Source of the DNA: Alphaproteobacteria bacterium
Lineage (GTDB): Bacteria; Pseudomonadota; Alphaproteobacteria; Rhodobacterales; Rhodobacteraceae
Length of the DNA stretch: 41,740 nt
Assembly: GCA_030425185.1 (NCBI GenBank)
Contig: JAUIAU010000027.1
Coordinates: forward strand, 1-41,740
Direction of reading: 5' to 3'
Notes under the pieces: model-generated
What the model was told of the DNA's origin: nothing
Database searches by the model: none
What the model saw: the letters and a program-made list of their open reading frames with translations, nothing else
Translations under genes and position numbers: made by a program
In this document: positions 21,113 through 27,730 of the stretch, one piece after another
How positions within the stretch are numbered: position 1 is the first letter of the stretch
Layout: every line of letters starts with the position of its first letter

Positions 21113-21762
21113 TGCCCGTCGAGCGGTACTGGGAACCAACGCCGTTCTGGAAGGGCGAGACGGCGTTCGTTCTCGGCGGCGGCCCGTCGCTTCGGGAGGT
21201 CGACCTGTCCCCCCTGGTCGGCCGCTGCGTTATCGCCCTGAACAACTCGTGGTATGCCCGCCCAGGCGTCGAATTCTGGCGCGACGATGCGCCGATCGAG
21301 CCGGGCCCCTGGCAGATCGCCTATTTCAACGACGGGCCCTGGTGGGACCAGTACGGCGACGAGTTCCGCCGCTTCCCGGGCCTGCAATGCACCATCTTCG
21401 CCAACCGCCAGCTCCCGGGCGTGGCCCACCTCCGTCGGGGCCGGCAGAGCATCGTCGACGAACGGCCCGGATGGATCGGCTACGGCAACGACGCCGGCAT
21501 CATGGGCCCGCTGCTGGCTCACAAGCTCGGCTGCCGGCGCGCCGTCCTCCTCGGGTACGACTTCCGCAGGGCGCCGGACGGCCACAACTGGCACAGCCGG
21601 CACACCCGGCCGATCCCGGCCCACGCCTATCAGCAGATGTACCTCGGCCCCTACCGGGAGATCGCCCCGCAACTGGCCGGCCGCGGGTTCGACGTCGTCA
21701 ACTGCACGCCCGGGTCGGCTCTGGACGTGTTCCGCTTCGGAGACCTGAAGGACTTCGTGTGA
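21112..21762 (+). CDS. DUF115-like sugar-transfer protein (glycan cassette gene 1)
   Basis: This 216-residue protein starts with a Rossmann-like strand and glycine loop FVLGGGPSL (about 18-26), followed by VDLSPLVGRCVIALNNSWY. This pattern occurs in DUF115/MptE-like proteins linked to sugar or nonulosonate transfer. A later AVLLGYDFRRAPDGHNWHSR segment is also typical. The likely role is in glycan modification, with unknown substrate. It shares a base with the connector gene stop and overlaps the sulfotransferase start, so it is translationally tied to virion genes. Confidence 0.7.
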   Translation: MPVERYWEPTPFWKGETAFVLGGGPSLREVDLSPLVGRCVIALNNSWYARPGVEFWRDDAPIEPGPWQIAYFNDGPWWDQYGDEFRRFPGLQCTIFANRQLPGVAHLRRGRQSIVDERPGWIGYGNDAGIMGPLLAHKLGCRRAVLLGYDFRRAPDGHNWHSRHTRPIPAHAYQQMYLGPYREIAPQLAGRGFDVVNCTPGSALDVFRFGDLKDFV

Positions 21763-22364
21763 GGCCGATCATCGTCCTGGCCATGGGGCGGTCGGGCAGT
21801 TCCTTGGTCACCGGAAGCCTGGCGCTGCACGGGCTCTGGACCGGGGTCTGCCGCCCTGCCGATGACCACAACCCCCGGGGCTACTTCGAGAACCTGCGGC
21901 TCAACGGCGCGCTCGGCCGGCTCTACCCCGGCTCGATCTATCACGAGATGCAGCCGATGAGGTTGCCGCGGCGCTGGCCGACCTTCGTGCGATCCGTTCA
22001 GGACCGCGAGGGCTACCGCGGCGGCCCGTGGATCGTGAAAGCCAACGCTTTCACCTGGCCGGTGTGGGTGCCATTCGATCCGGTCTTCGTCTTCGTTCGG
22101 CGCAACATCGAGGTCACCGCCCGCTCGGCCGAACGCCATGACCCGGGCGCCGAGCTCGACCTTGACGACTGGCTGACGATCGCCGAGGCGCACCACGCCG
22201 AGATGAACCGCGTCCGCGCCATCGTCGGCGGCTTCGACGTGAGCTCTACCCGGCTGGCCGGCGGGGACTTCGATCAGATCGCCCCTGTCCTCTCGGCCAT
22301 AGGCATGACCGTCGATCGCGAAGCGCTCGCCTCCTTCGTCGACCCGACACTGCTCTCCCGCTGA
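21759..22364 (+). CDS. sulfotransferase family protein (glycan cassette gene 2)
   Basis: This 201-residue protein has the 5'-phosphosulfate-binding loop near its start, IIVLAMGRSGSSLVTGSLAL (residues 4-23). The PAPS 3'-phosphate region is FVFVRRNIEVTARSAERH, comparable to the R-D/N-x-x-x-V-x-S pattern of sulfotransferases. It likely moves sulfate from PAPS to a hydroxyl group, perhaps on a sugar. At 201 residues it is short, as bacterial single-domain members can be. The GTG start at 21759 overlaps the previous stop. Confidence 0.8.
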   Translation: MRPIIVLAMGRSGSSLVTGSLALHGLWTGVCRPADDHNPRGYFENLRLNGALGRLYPGSIYHEMQPMRLPRRWPTFVRSVQDREGYRGGPWIVKANAFTWPVWVPFDPVFVFVRRNIEVTARSAERHDPGAELDLDDWLTIAEAHHAEMNRVRAIVGGFDVSSTRLAGGDFDQIAPVLSAIGMTVDREALASFVDPTLLSR

Positions 22365-22386
22365 CATCACCGAGGAGGGTCCGATC

Positions 22387-23943
22387 GTGGACCTGATCAA
22401 GCGCTGCCTCTGCCGCGCAACGCGGTTCCGTGCCCTGGAGCGAAACGGCCTCGCCGTGAAGCAGTGCCTGGACTGCGGCGCCCTGCACCAGCACGTCGAG
22501 ATGACCGAGACCGAGTACGCCGACTGGTATCGGACCGCCTACCACGACGGCTGCTACACACACACGCTGGAGCATGATCGCGAGGTGGCGAAGAAGCGGC
22601 TCGACTACTACCGCATCCCCGCCGGTGCCCGCCTGCTGGACATCGGCGGCGGCAACGGCGCGTTCGTGATGGAGGCGAAGGCTCGTGGCATCGAAGCGGT
22701 CGGCCAGGATCTGGCGGAAGGTGCATCCGCGGCTCCCGACGACACGTACACCGGACCGCTCGCGTCGATCCACTTCCCGACGGACCATTTCGACGTGGTC
22801 ACGATGCACGACGTGCTCGAGCATGCGCCGGACCCGATCGGCATGCTGCTGGAGGTGCGCCGGATCCTGAAGCAGGGCGGCCGGCTGCTGCTGGACTTCC
22901 CCGACTTCGTCGCACCGGAGGGCCGGCACCACTGGAAGCCGGTCGAGCACCTGTGGCTCCTCGACATCGACCGGCTCCTCGACCTGCTGACCGCGGTCGG
23001 ATTCCGGGTCCACGATCACGATCACCCGATCCCGGGCAAGTGGCTGGTCGACGCGGTCGCACCGGCCGAGAAGCGGACGTCGATCATCCTGCCGCCCGGC
23101 ATCGGCGACTCCTACTGGGCGCTGGCCAAGCTGCAGGGCCTGATGTCGCTCTACGGCTGGGGCGATGTCGTCGACGTCTGGCTGGAGGACGCCAAGGACA
23201 AGAACCGGGCCGCGGACTTCGTCCGTCTGGCGCCGTTCGTCGCCTACCAGGGCACCGTGAAGCAGGCGCGCAACCGGATGGCCTTCCACGAGGCCTACCG
23301 GCAAGACGGCCGGGCGGTGATTCCGGGTGTCGAGGATCGGGACTTCCTGGTGTCGTTCAACGGAACCCTCGGGGCCGGTCACAGCCTCGAGGATACGGAG
23401 CCGGCAGCGCCGGTGGCCTGGCGGTATCCGGCGTGGCGGTCTCTGGGGGAGCGGGCTGCCGAACGCGGATACCGCCAGCGCTTCGGCGAGTACGTCGTGG
23501 CGTTCTTCGTCGACGGGGGGTTCTATCACAAGTGGGTGGCGCACTTCGGCGCCCGGGAGATCGGCCAGACCTTCGACCTGCTGTCGCGCGATCGCACGGT
23601 GGTGATCATGGGCGCGCGGTGGGACGTCGGCGGGCTCTCTTCGAAGGCCGGCGGCAACGTCGTCGACCTGTCCGGGCAGACCAGCGTCGAGGAGATGCTG
23701 GGGCTGCTGCGCGGTGCGGCCGGCATCGTCGGCTTCCCGGCGGGCAACACCATCGTCGGCGCCGCGATGGGTGTCCCGACCGCCCTGCTGTACCACGACC
23801 ACTTCGTGAAGCCGTTCTGGACGAACACGGTGCCACCGGACACGGTCGGCCGGAGCTACCGGGCGCTCGACGTCACCCGGACCGGTCCCGGCGATCTGGT
23901 CGACGCGATTTCGGTCCTGATGGGCGATCGGGCGGCGGCATGA
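22387..23943 (+). CDS. Zn-ribbon methyltransferase fused to GT9-like glycosyltransferase (cassette gene 3)
   Basis: This 518-residue fusion starts with a zinc ribbon (C7-x-C9 ... C27-x-x-C30). A class I SAM methyltransferase domain follows, with motif I LLDIGGGNGAF (83-93) and VTMHDVLEHAPDP (near 138-150). From about residue 230 it resembles glycosyltransferase family 9 (heptosyltransferase-type): SIILPPGIGDSYWALAKLQG, then GGLSSKAGGNVVDLSGQTS and AGIVGFPAGNTIVGAAMGVP. The pairing suggests transfer and O-methylation of one sugar. GAGGAGGG precedes the GTG start, one of the strongest ribosome sites in the window, so it should be well translated. Confidence 0.82.
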   Translation: MDLIKRCLCRATRFRALERNGLAVKQCLDCGALHQHVEMTETEYADWYRTAYHDGCYTHTLEHDREVAKKRLDYYRIPAGARLLDIGGGNGAFVMEAKARGIEAVGQDLAEGASAAPDDTYTGPLASIHFPTDHFDVVTMHDVLEHAPDPIGMLLEVRRILKQGGRLLLDFPDFVAPEGRHHWKPVEHLWLLDIDRLLDLLTAVGFRVHDHDHPIPGKWLVDAVAPAEKRTSIILPPGIGDSYWALAKLQGLMSLYGWGDVVDVWLEDAKDKNRAADFVRLAPFVAYQGTVKQARNRMAFHEAYRQDGRAVIPGVEDRDFLVSFNGTLGAGHSLEDTEPAAPVAWRYPAWRSLGERAAERGYRQRFGEYVVAFFVDGGFYHKWVAHFGAREIGQTFDLLSRDRTVVIMGARWDVGGLSSKAGGNVVDLSGQTSVEEMLGLLRGAAGIVGFPAGNTIVGAAMGVPTALLYHDHFVKPFWTNTVPPDTVGRSYRALDVTRTGPGDLVDAISVLMGDRAAA

Positions 23944-24860
23944 TCTTCGTCCAGGGCATGCAGGGGCTAGGGGACTCGGTCTACCAGCGGGCCGTCGTGG
24001 CGGCCCTGGCGCGAGAGGATGACGTCGTCCTGTCGACCCCGTGGCCGCAGCTCTACAGCGACATGGACGTCCGGTTCCTGCGCAGCCCGTCGCCGCTTCG
24101 GACCCAGTCCCGCAACATCGACGCGCAGCCGGGCAGCCTGTGGGTCGAGAAGCCGGCCGGTGCCAGCCGTCGCAAGGTCCACTACGCCGGGTGCTGGGAC
24201 CGCGGCGACTCCATGCTGGTCGCGATGGCGAAGTCGGCCCAGGCGACGAACCTCCCGCTGCCGCTGAGCCTTCCGCAGCCTCGGATCGATGGCCGCTGGA
24301 CCGGGTATCACCCGGCCGGCTCCTTCCCGGGCCCGGACGGACCGGCCCCGAAACAGGGGGTCGCCGTAGTCAGGCCGGTGACCCGCCGGACCGAGTGGCC
24401 CGACACGGCCAGAAATCCCGATCCGGCCTACGTCCAGGCGGCCGCGCTCGCGCTGATGGACGCCGGCTACCACGTCATCTGCGTGGCCGACATCGACGGC
24501 GTGAACGAGGTGCTGGTCGGGACGATGCCGCCGGCCGACGAGTATTTCATCCGCGGCGAGTTGTCGGTGGCCGACCTCATCGACCTGATGTGGTCGGCGC
24601 GGGCCGCGGTCGGTGGCGTCGGGTGGCTGCTGCCCTTCTCGATCGCCAGCCAGACGCCGCACCTGTGCATCCTGGGCGGCCACGGCCGGTCCAACTGCCC
24701 CGAGGTGCTGGTCGACCCCATGCTCGACACCGGGCTCGTGACCTGGGCGGTGCCGGACAACTTCTGCCGCTGCGACGCCATGCGGCACGACTGCGACAAG
24801 ACGATCAGCCGATCCAACGCGCTGATCGCCGAGTGGATCGCCGGCCTGTGCGAAATCTGA
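23940..24860 (+). CDS. GT9-like glycosyltransferase (cassette gene 4)
   Basis: This 306-residue protein is related to the C-terminal half of the preceding fusion. It has an N-terminal FVQGMQGLGDSVYQRAVVAA loop, an Asp/Arg-rich centre (VVRPVTRRTEWPDTARNPDP) and a late SARAAVGGVGWLLPFSIASQ followed by HLCILGGHG. Family 9 enzymes transfer heptose-type sugars to LPS core. A Cys-rich C-terminal part (CRCDAMRHDCDK) is unusual. It starts at an ATGA overlap with gene 3 and itself contains the start of the head-closure gene. Confidence 0.78.
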   Translation: MIFVQGMQGLGDSVYQRAVVAALAREDDVVLSTPWPQLYSDMDVRFLRSPSPLRTQSRNIDAQPGSLWVEKPAGASRRKVHYAGCWDRGDSMLVAMAKSAQATNLPLPLSLPQPRIDGRWTGYHPAGSFPGPDGPAPKQGVAVVRPVTRRTEWPDTARNPDPAYVQAAALALMDAGYHVICVADIDGVNEVLVGTMPPADEYFIRGELSVADLIDLMWSARAAVGGVGWLLPFSIASQTPHLCILGGHGRSNCPEVLVDPMLDTGLVTWAVPDNFCRCDAMRHDCDKTISRSNALIAEWIAGLCEI

Positions 24861-25162
24861 GCCAGACCATCACCCGGTGGACGCCGACCGCAGTCGGGAG
24901 TTCCGGCAAGCCGTCGACCTGGGCGAAGACGGAAATCCTCGGCCGCTGGGAGGAGGCAAGCCAGATCTTCACGCGCGCCGACGGGACCGAGAAGGTCTCG
25001 CGCGCCGTCGTCTATCTCGCAGGTGATGTCGCCACCGGTGACTTCCTGCTGGAAGGGAGTTCGGTCGACACCTCGCCGCCGGCGACGGCCTGGCGCGTGG
25101 AGGCGTTCAGCAAGACCCCGAACCTGCGCGGCACCGACTACGAGCGAAAGGCGATGCTGTGA
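24848..25162 (+). CDS. head-closure / connector protein
   Basis: The 104-residue beta-rich protein starts with GTG at 24848, 13 bases inside the glycosyltransferase gene. It reads QTITRWTPTAVGSSGKPSTW near its N terminus, then WAKTEILGRWEEASQIFTR and a strand-rich end, resembling phage head-closure (stopper) proteins that seal the portal. Its own stop overlaps the next gene (GTGA). The position after the connector module and before the neck proteins fits, with the glycan cassette interrupting what would normally be neighbouring genes. Confidence 0.65.
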   Translation: MRNLSQTITRWTPTAVGSSGKPSTWAKTEILGRWEEASQIFTRADGTEKVSRAVVYLAGDVATGDFLLEGSSVDTSPPATAWRVEAFSKTPNLRGTDYERKAML

Positions 25163-25560
25163 GCAGTCCGGCCGACGATCTGCTGACGTTCCTGGCCGCT
25201 GCCGGTCTGAGCCTGACGGTTGGCACGAACGCCTTTCGGGGCCCGTTGCAGCCGGCCGGCGACTACGTGCCTGCCAATGTGGTGTTCGCGGCCGATGCCG
25301 GCGGCCCGCCGCCGTTCGCCCGGGATATGGGCGGGAATGGCGAGGCCCGGTCGCCGATGGTGACCATCCGCCTGCGCTGGACCGACGCTGATCTCGGCCG
25401 GAACAAGGTCTACGCCATCCGCGACGCCCTGACCGGCGCCTCGATCTCGGGCTACCTGGACGTGGTCGCCGCCGGCGAGCCGCGGCAACTGCCCGATGAT
25501 GAGAACGGCCGGGTGCTCTGGATGCTGGTCGTCAAGATGACGAAGAACGCGACGGCCTGA
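25159..25560 (+). CDS. neck / minor head protein
   Basis: This 133-residue protein starts with GTG overlapping the previous stop. It has helix-strand features of phage minor capsid or tail-terminator proteins: DDLLTFLAAAGLSLTVGTNA, a central MVTIRLRWTDADLGRNKVYA and a C-terminal VLWMLVVKMTKN strand. Such proteins close the tail end or the neck. It is followed by another neck-type gene with a one-base overlap. Exact role is not certain. Confidence 0.6.
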   Translation: MSSPADDLLTFLAAAGLSLTVGTNAFRGPLQPAGDYVPANVVFAADAGGPPPFARDMGGNGEARSPMVTIRLRWTDADLGRNKVYAIRDALTGASISGYLDVVAAGEPRQLPDDENGRVLWMLVVKMTKNATA

Positions 25561-26009
25561 TGCAGGCGCCGAACGACATCGCCGCCCTGGAGCGTGATTT
25601 CGACGCGATGGCCGAGGAGCAGTTCTACGAGCGCGGCCGGCAGATGATGCGGCTGGTGGTGTCGCAGACCTTCAACATGATCGTCGACAACACGGTCGTC
25701 TGGAGCGGCTACGCGGCGGCGAACCAGCGCATCGGCATCGGCGGGCTCGAGGACGCCGAGTTGAACCCGCGGGCCCGAGGTGGAAGCCCGTACCCGGCGG
25801 CCGGCGAGTACGAGCACCTGATCGAGCCGACCCGGGTCGACGAACTCTCGAAGCTGGCCGACATCCAGTTCGGCGAGCCGGTCGAGATCGGCACCGCGGT
25901 CGGCTACTACGAGGACGTCGGCTGGACCCCTGGCCGCGGCGCCGACATCTACGCCGAAGCGTCGATCGTCGGCCCCGAGATCGCGCAAGGCCTCTTCGAC
26001 CAATCCTGA
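25560..26009 (+). CDS. neck protein, HK97 gp10-like
   Basis: This 149-residue protein has an N-terminal helix (ALERDFDAMAEEQFYERGRQ) and a central WSGYAAANQRIGIGG, then SPYPAAGEYEHLIEPTRVDE. This is the kind of head-tail joining (gp10-like) protein that sits just before the tail tube gene. It lacks a signal peptide. It shares a base with the previous stop. The neighbourhood rather than a strict motif sets the call. Confidence 0.6.
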   Translation: MQAPNDIAALERDFDAMAEEQFYERGRQMMRLVVSQTFNMIVDNTVVWSGYAAANQRIGIGGLEDAELNPRARGGSPYPAAGEYEHLIEPTRVDELSKLADIQFGEPVEIGTAVGYYEDVGWTPGRGADIYAEASIVGPEIAQGLFDQS

Positions 26010-26064
26010 TCCCGGCCCAGCCGGTTAACCCCGCCGTCCGCAGCCAGCGGCGGCGCATCCGCGT

Positions 26065-26081
26065 GCCCGCGTGGTGCGGGC
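26065..26081 (+). promoter_or_regulatory. hairpin in the leader of the tail tube gene
   Basis: GCCCGC and GCGGGC pair around a GTGGT loop, 22 bases before the tail tube ATG at 26104, which has AAAGGAG in between. It may stabilise the abundant tube protein message. Confidence 0.4.
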
Positions 26082-26103
26082 TATCCACGAAAGGAGCATC
26101 GCC

Positions 26104-26526
26104 ATGGCCGGCAACCGCGAAACTTGGTTCGGCGCCGAAGTCATCCTGAACTCGACCGACCTGTCCGATCAGGTCACCTCGATCGACTGGACCGAGGGTT
26201 TCGAGCTGCTGAACTCGCCCGCGATGGGCGACGACACCAACATCGGCGTCCAGGGCCTGCGCCAGCTCTCCGGCACGATCAACTTCAACCAGAGCTTCGC
26301 CACCAGCAACGTCGACGCCACGATCCGGGCGGCCGTCGCCACCCGCGGTTCGGTGCTGCTCGAGGTGAAGAAGGACGGCTCCACGTCGACCTCGGCCACC
26401 AACCCGCAGCGCCGGGTCCTGGTCGTGCTCGGCAACTACACGCCGTTCGGCGGCTCGGCCGGCCAGGTCAAGACCGCCTCCGTCACGTTCTCGGCCGCCG
26501 GCGATCTGGCCTGGCTCGAGTCGTAA
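26104..26526 (+). CDS. major tail tube protein
   Basis: This 140-residue beta-rich protein starts at ATG 26104 with AAAGGAG. Strands such as TWFGAEVILNSTDLSDQVTS, then DTNIGVQGLRQLSGTINF, and a C-terminal AGQVKTASVTFSAAGDLAWL match siphophage tail tube proteins. It forms the stacked rings of the tail tube around the tape measure. Its placement just before the G/GT chaperones is the standard order. Confidence 0.85.
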   Translation: MAGNRETWFGAEVILNSTDLSDQVTSIDWTEGFELLNSPAMGDDTNIGVQGLRQLSGTINFNQSFATSNVDATIRAAVATRGSVLLEVKKDGSTSTSATNPQRRVLVVLGNYTPFGGSAGQVKTASVTFSAAGDLAWLES

Positions 26527-26555
26527 CCCCAACCCAAGACCAGGAGTAGCTCCCC

Positions 26556-26987
26556 ATGAAACTCCGTCAGGAGTACGCGACCAATGCCAATCTGGAAACC
26601 GAAGGCGTGTGGCACGATCTCGGCGACGGCGGCCGGGTGAAGGTCGCGCGCCTCGGCAACCAGAATTGGCAGCGCGCCTACAACAAGCTGCCGCACGGCC
26701 TGCGCAGCGCGGCGTCGGCCGGCCGGCTGAAGGGCGCCCAGGCCGACGAGTTCGACAAGCGCAACGCCCGGGTGCTGGCCGAGACCGTCCTGCTCGACTG
26801 GGACGGGATGGAGGAGGTAGACGGCACGCCGATCCCCTACAGCGTCGAGGCTGCCGAGCAGGCACTGATCGAGCTGAAGGACTTCCGCGTCGCCATCGTC
26901 CAGATCGCCGGCGACATGGCGAACTTCCAGGCCGAGGAGGTGGCCGAGAAGGGAAAAGGTTCGCGGGGCTCGTCGAAGTCGTCCTGA
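26556..26987 (+). CDS. tail assembly chaperone G
   Basis: This 143-residue protein lies between tube and tape measure. It is charged, with helical stretches (SAASAGRLKGAQADEFDKRN) and an acidic VEAAEQALIELKDFRVAIV part, and ends in a basic Ser/Lys tail (KGKGSRGSSKSS). By comparison with lambda G it helps fold or coat the tape measure before tube assembly. Near its end the GGGAAAA slip site lets some ribosomes move to the -1 frame and make the longer GT product. Confidence 0.8.
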   Translation: MKLRQEYATNANLETEGVWHDLGDGGRVKVARLGNQNWQRAYNKLPHGLRSAASAGRLKGAQADEFDKRNARVLAETVLLDWDGMEEVDGTPIPYSVEAAEQALIELKDFRVAIVQIAGDMANFQAEEVAEKGKGSRGSSKSS

Positions 26988-27304
26988 CCTACTCGGGATC
27001 CGACGACGACCCCCTCGACCTGCACTACCGGCCGCTCATTGCCAAGGCGGAAAAGACCGGCGAGATCGATCCCCGCCTGAACGAACTGGAGTGGCCGGAT
27101 TCCCACGACTGGATCTGGATCGGGTTCTGGCGGCTGAGCAAGGGCCGGTCGGCCGGCTTCAGCTCGCCGAACCCGATCCCGATCTCCGAGAAGATCGCCT
27201 ATGTCCAAGCGCTGGAGATGGACCAGTTCCTGGACGAGTTCCTGGACGTCACGGCGGCCATGGACACGGCCTACGTGGCGTGGCACCGGGACCGGAGCGG
27301 GTGA
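26556..27304 (+). CDS. tail assembly chaperone GT, made by -1 frameshift
   Basis: The frame open in the -1 register continues from the slip site at 26951-26957 to a stop at 27304. The predicted fusion has 134 residues of G plus 115 of T (about 249 in all). The T part begins RFAGLVEVVLTYSGSD, continues LHYRPLIAKAEKTGEID and DWIWIGFWRLSKGRSAG, and ends FLDVTAAMDTAYVAWHRDR. In lambda the T domain binds the tube protein while G binds the tape measure. No independent start with a good ribosome site exists for T, which supports frameshifting. Confidence 0.82.
26951..26957 (+). promoter_or_regulatory. -1 ribosomal slippery site GGGAAAA
   Basis: The heptamer reads G-GGA-AAA in the zero frame and matches X-XXY-YYZ exactly, nearly the same as the lambda site GGGAAAG. 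After slipping, codons read GGG AAA AGG TTC, which joins the G frame to the T frame. A stem of GC-rich bases downstream is possible but not obvious. Confidence 0.85.
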
Positions 27305-27325
27305 GGCTGCCCTACGGGGCGGCCT
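27304..27325. terminator. hairpin between convergent GT and cargo genes
   Basis: AGGCTGCCC (27304-27312) pairs with GGGCGGCCT (27317-27325), with one G-T wobble and a TACG loop. It lies exactly between the stop codons of the forward GT frame and the reverse gene at 27325-27645. A bidirectional terminator or insulator is likely. Forward T-run is short, so read-through into the tape measure is needed and possible. Confidence 0.55.
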
Positions 27326-27645
27326 TACTGCCAAGGTTCGCACACACGAATTTCATACTCTAACTTCTTAAGTGCGTTGGAAAACTCACTCAGCGCCTTT
27401 GCTAAACTGTCGGCGCTTGAGATCATGGCGGACATAGATACTTCAGACACCCGGACGTCAGATTCCAGTATTTGATCGCGTGCTGCTAGCGCTCCCTTCG
27501 CGATGGACAGGGCGCTATCCAATGCGTTCGAAGACATAGCGTGAAGTCGATCGGCTCTATCAGAACAATATGCCTCGCTCGGCTGACGGGCATCCGCCGC
27601 AGTCGCTAGCGACGCCACCATCAAGACAATCCAAAGAGTTCGCAT
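27325..27645 (-). CDS. reverse-strand exported cargo protein in the tail operon
   Basis: This 106-residue protein has a Sec signal peptide (MRTLWIVLMVASLATAADA, cleavage before RQPS). The helical mature part has two Cys: one in EAYCSDRADRLHAMSS and one near the C terminus (YEIRVCEPW). A disulfide or periplasmic coiled coil is plausible. It runs against the late operon, between chaperone and tape measure, and its base composition is lower in GC than that of its neighbours. Its AGGAGG ribosome site lies inside a hairpin. Such a cargo gene is often expressed in lysogens. No family is recognised. Confidence 0.8.
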   Translation of the reverse strand: MRTLWIVLMVASLATAADARQPSEAYCSDRADRLHAMSSNALDSALSIAKGALAARDQILESDVRVSEVSMSAMISSADSLAKALSEFSNALKKLEYEIRVCEPWQ

Positions 27646-27669
27646 GACACCCTCCTAAGTGGAGGTGTC
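27646..27669 (-). promoter_or_regulatory. hairpin covering the ribosome site of the 27325-27645 gene
   Basis: In the message of the reverse gene, GACACC (27669-27664) pairs with GGTGTC (27651-27646) and TCC (27663-27661) with GGA (27655-27653), leaving one bulged G (27652) and a five-base loop. The AGGAGG ribosome site lies in the 3' arm and ends just before the ATG. This is a typical off-switch for translation that could be opened by a ligand, temperature or a passing ribosome. Confidence 0.55.
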
Positions 27670-27685
27670 AGCCTGAACCACAAGT

Positions 27686-27707
27686 CCCCGTCGAGCAATC
27701 GCCGGGG
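27686..27707 (+). terminator. possible intrinsic terminator before the tape measure gene
   Basis: CCCCG (27686-27690) pairs with CGGGG (27703-27707), extended by AAG/CTT with one bulge, and is followed by TTTCGTCGTT. It would limit forward transcription entering the tape measure gene unless antiterminated. Confidence 0.35.
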
Positions 27708-27730
27708 CTTTCGTCGTTCTGGAGGTCTGC

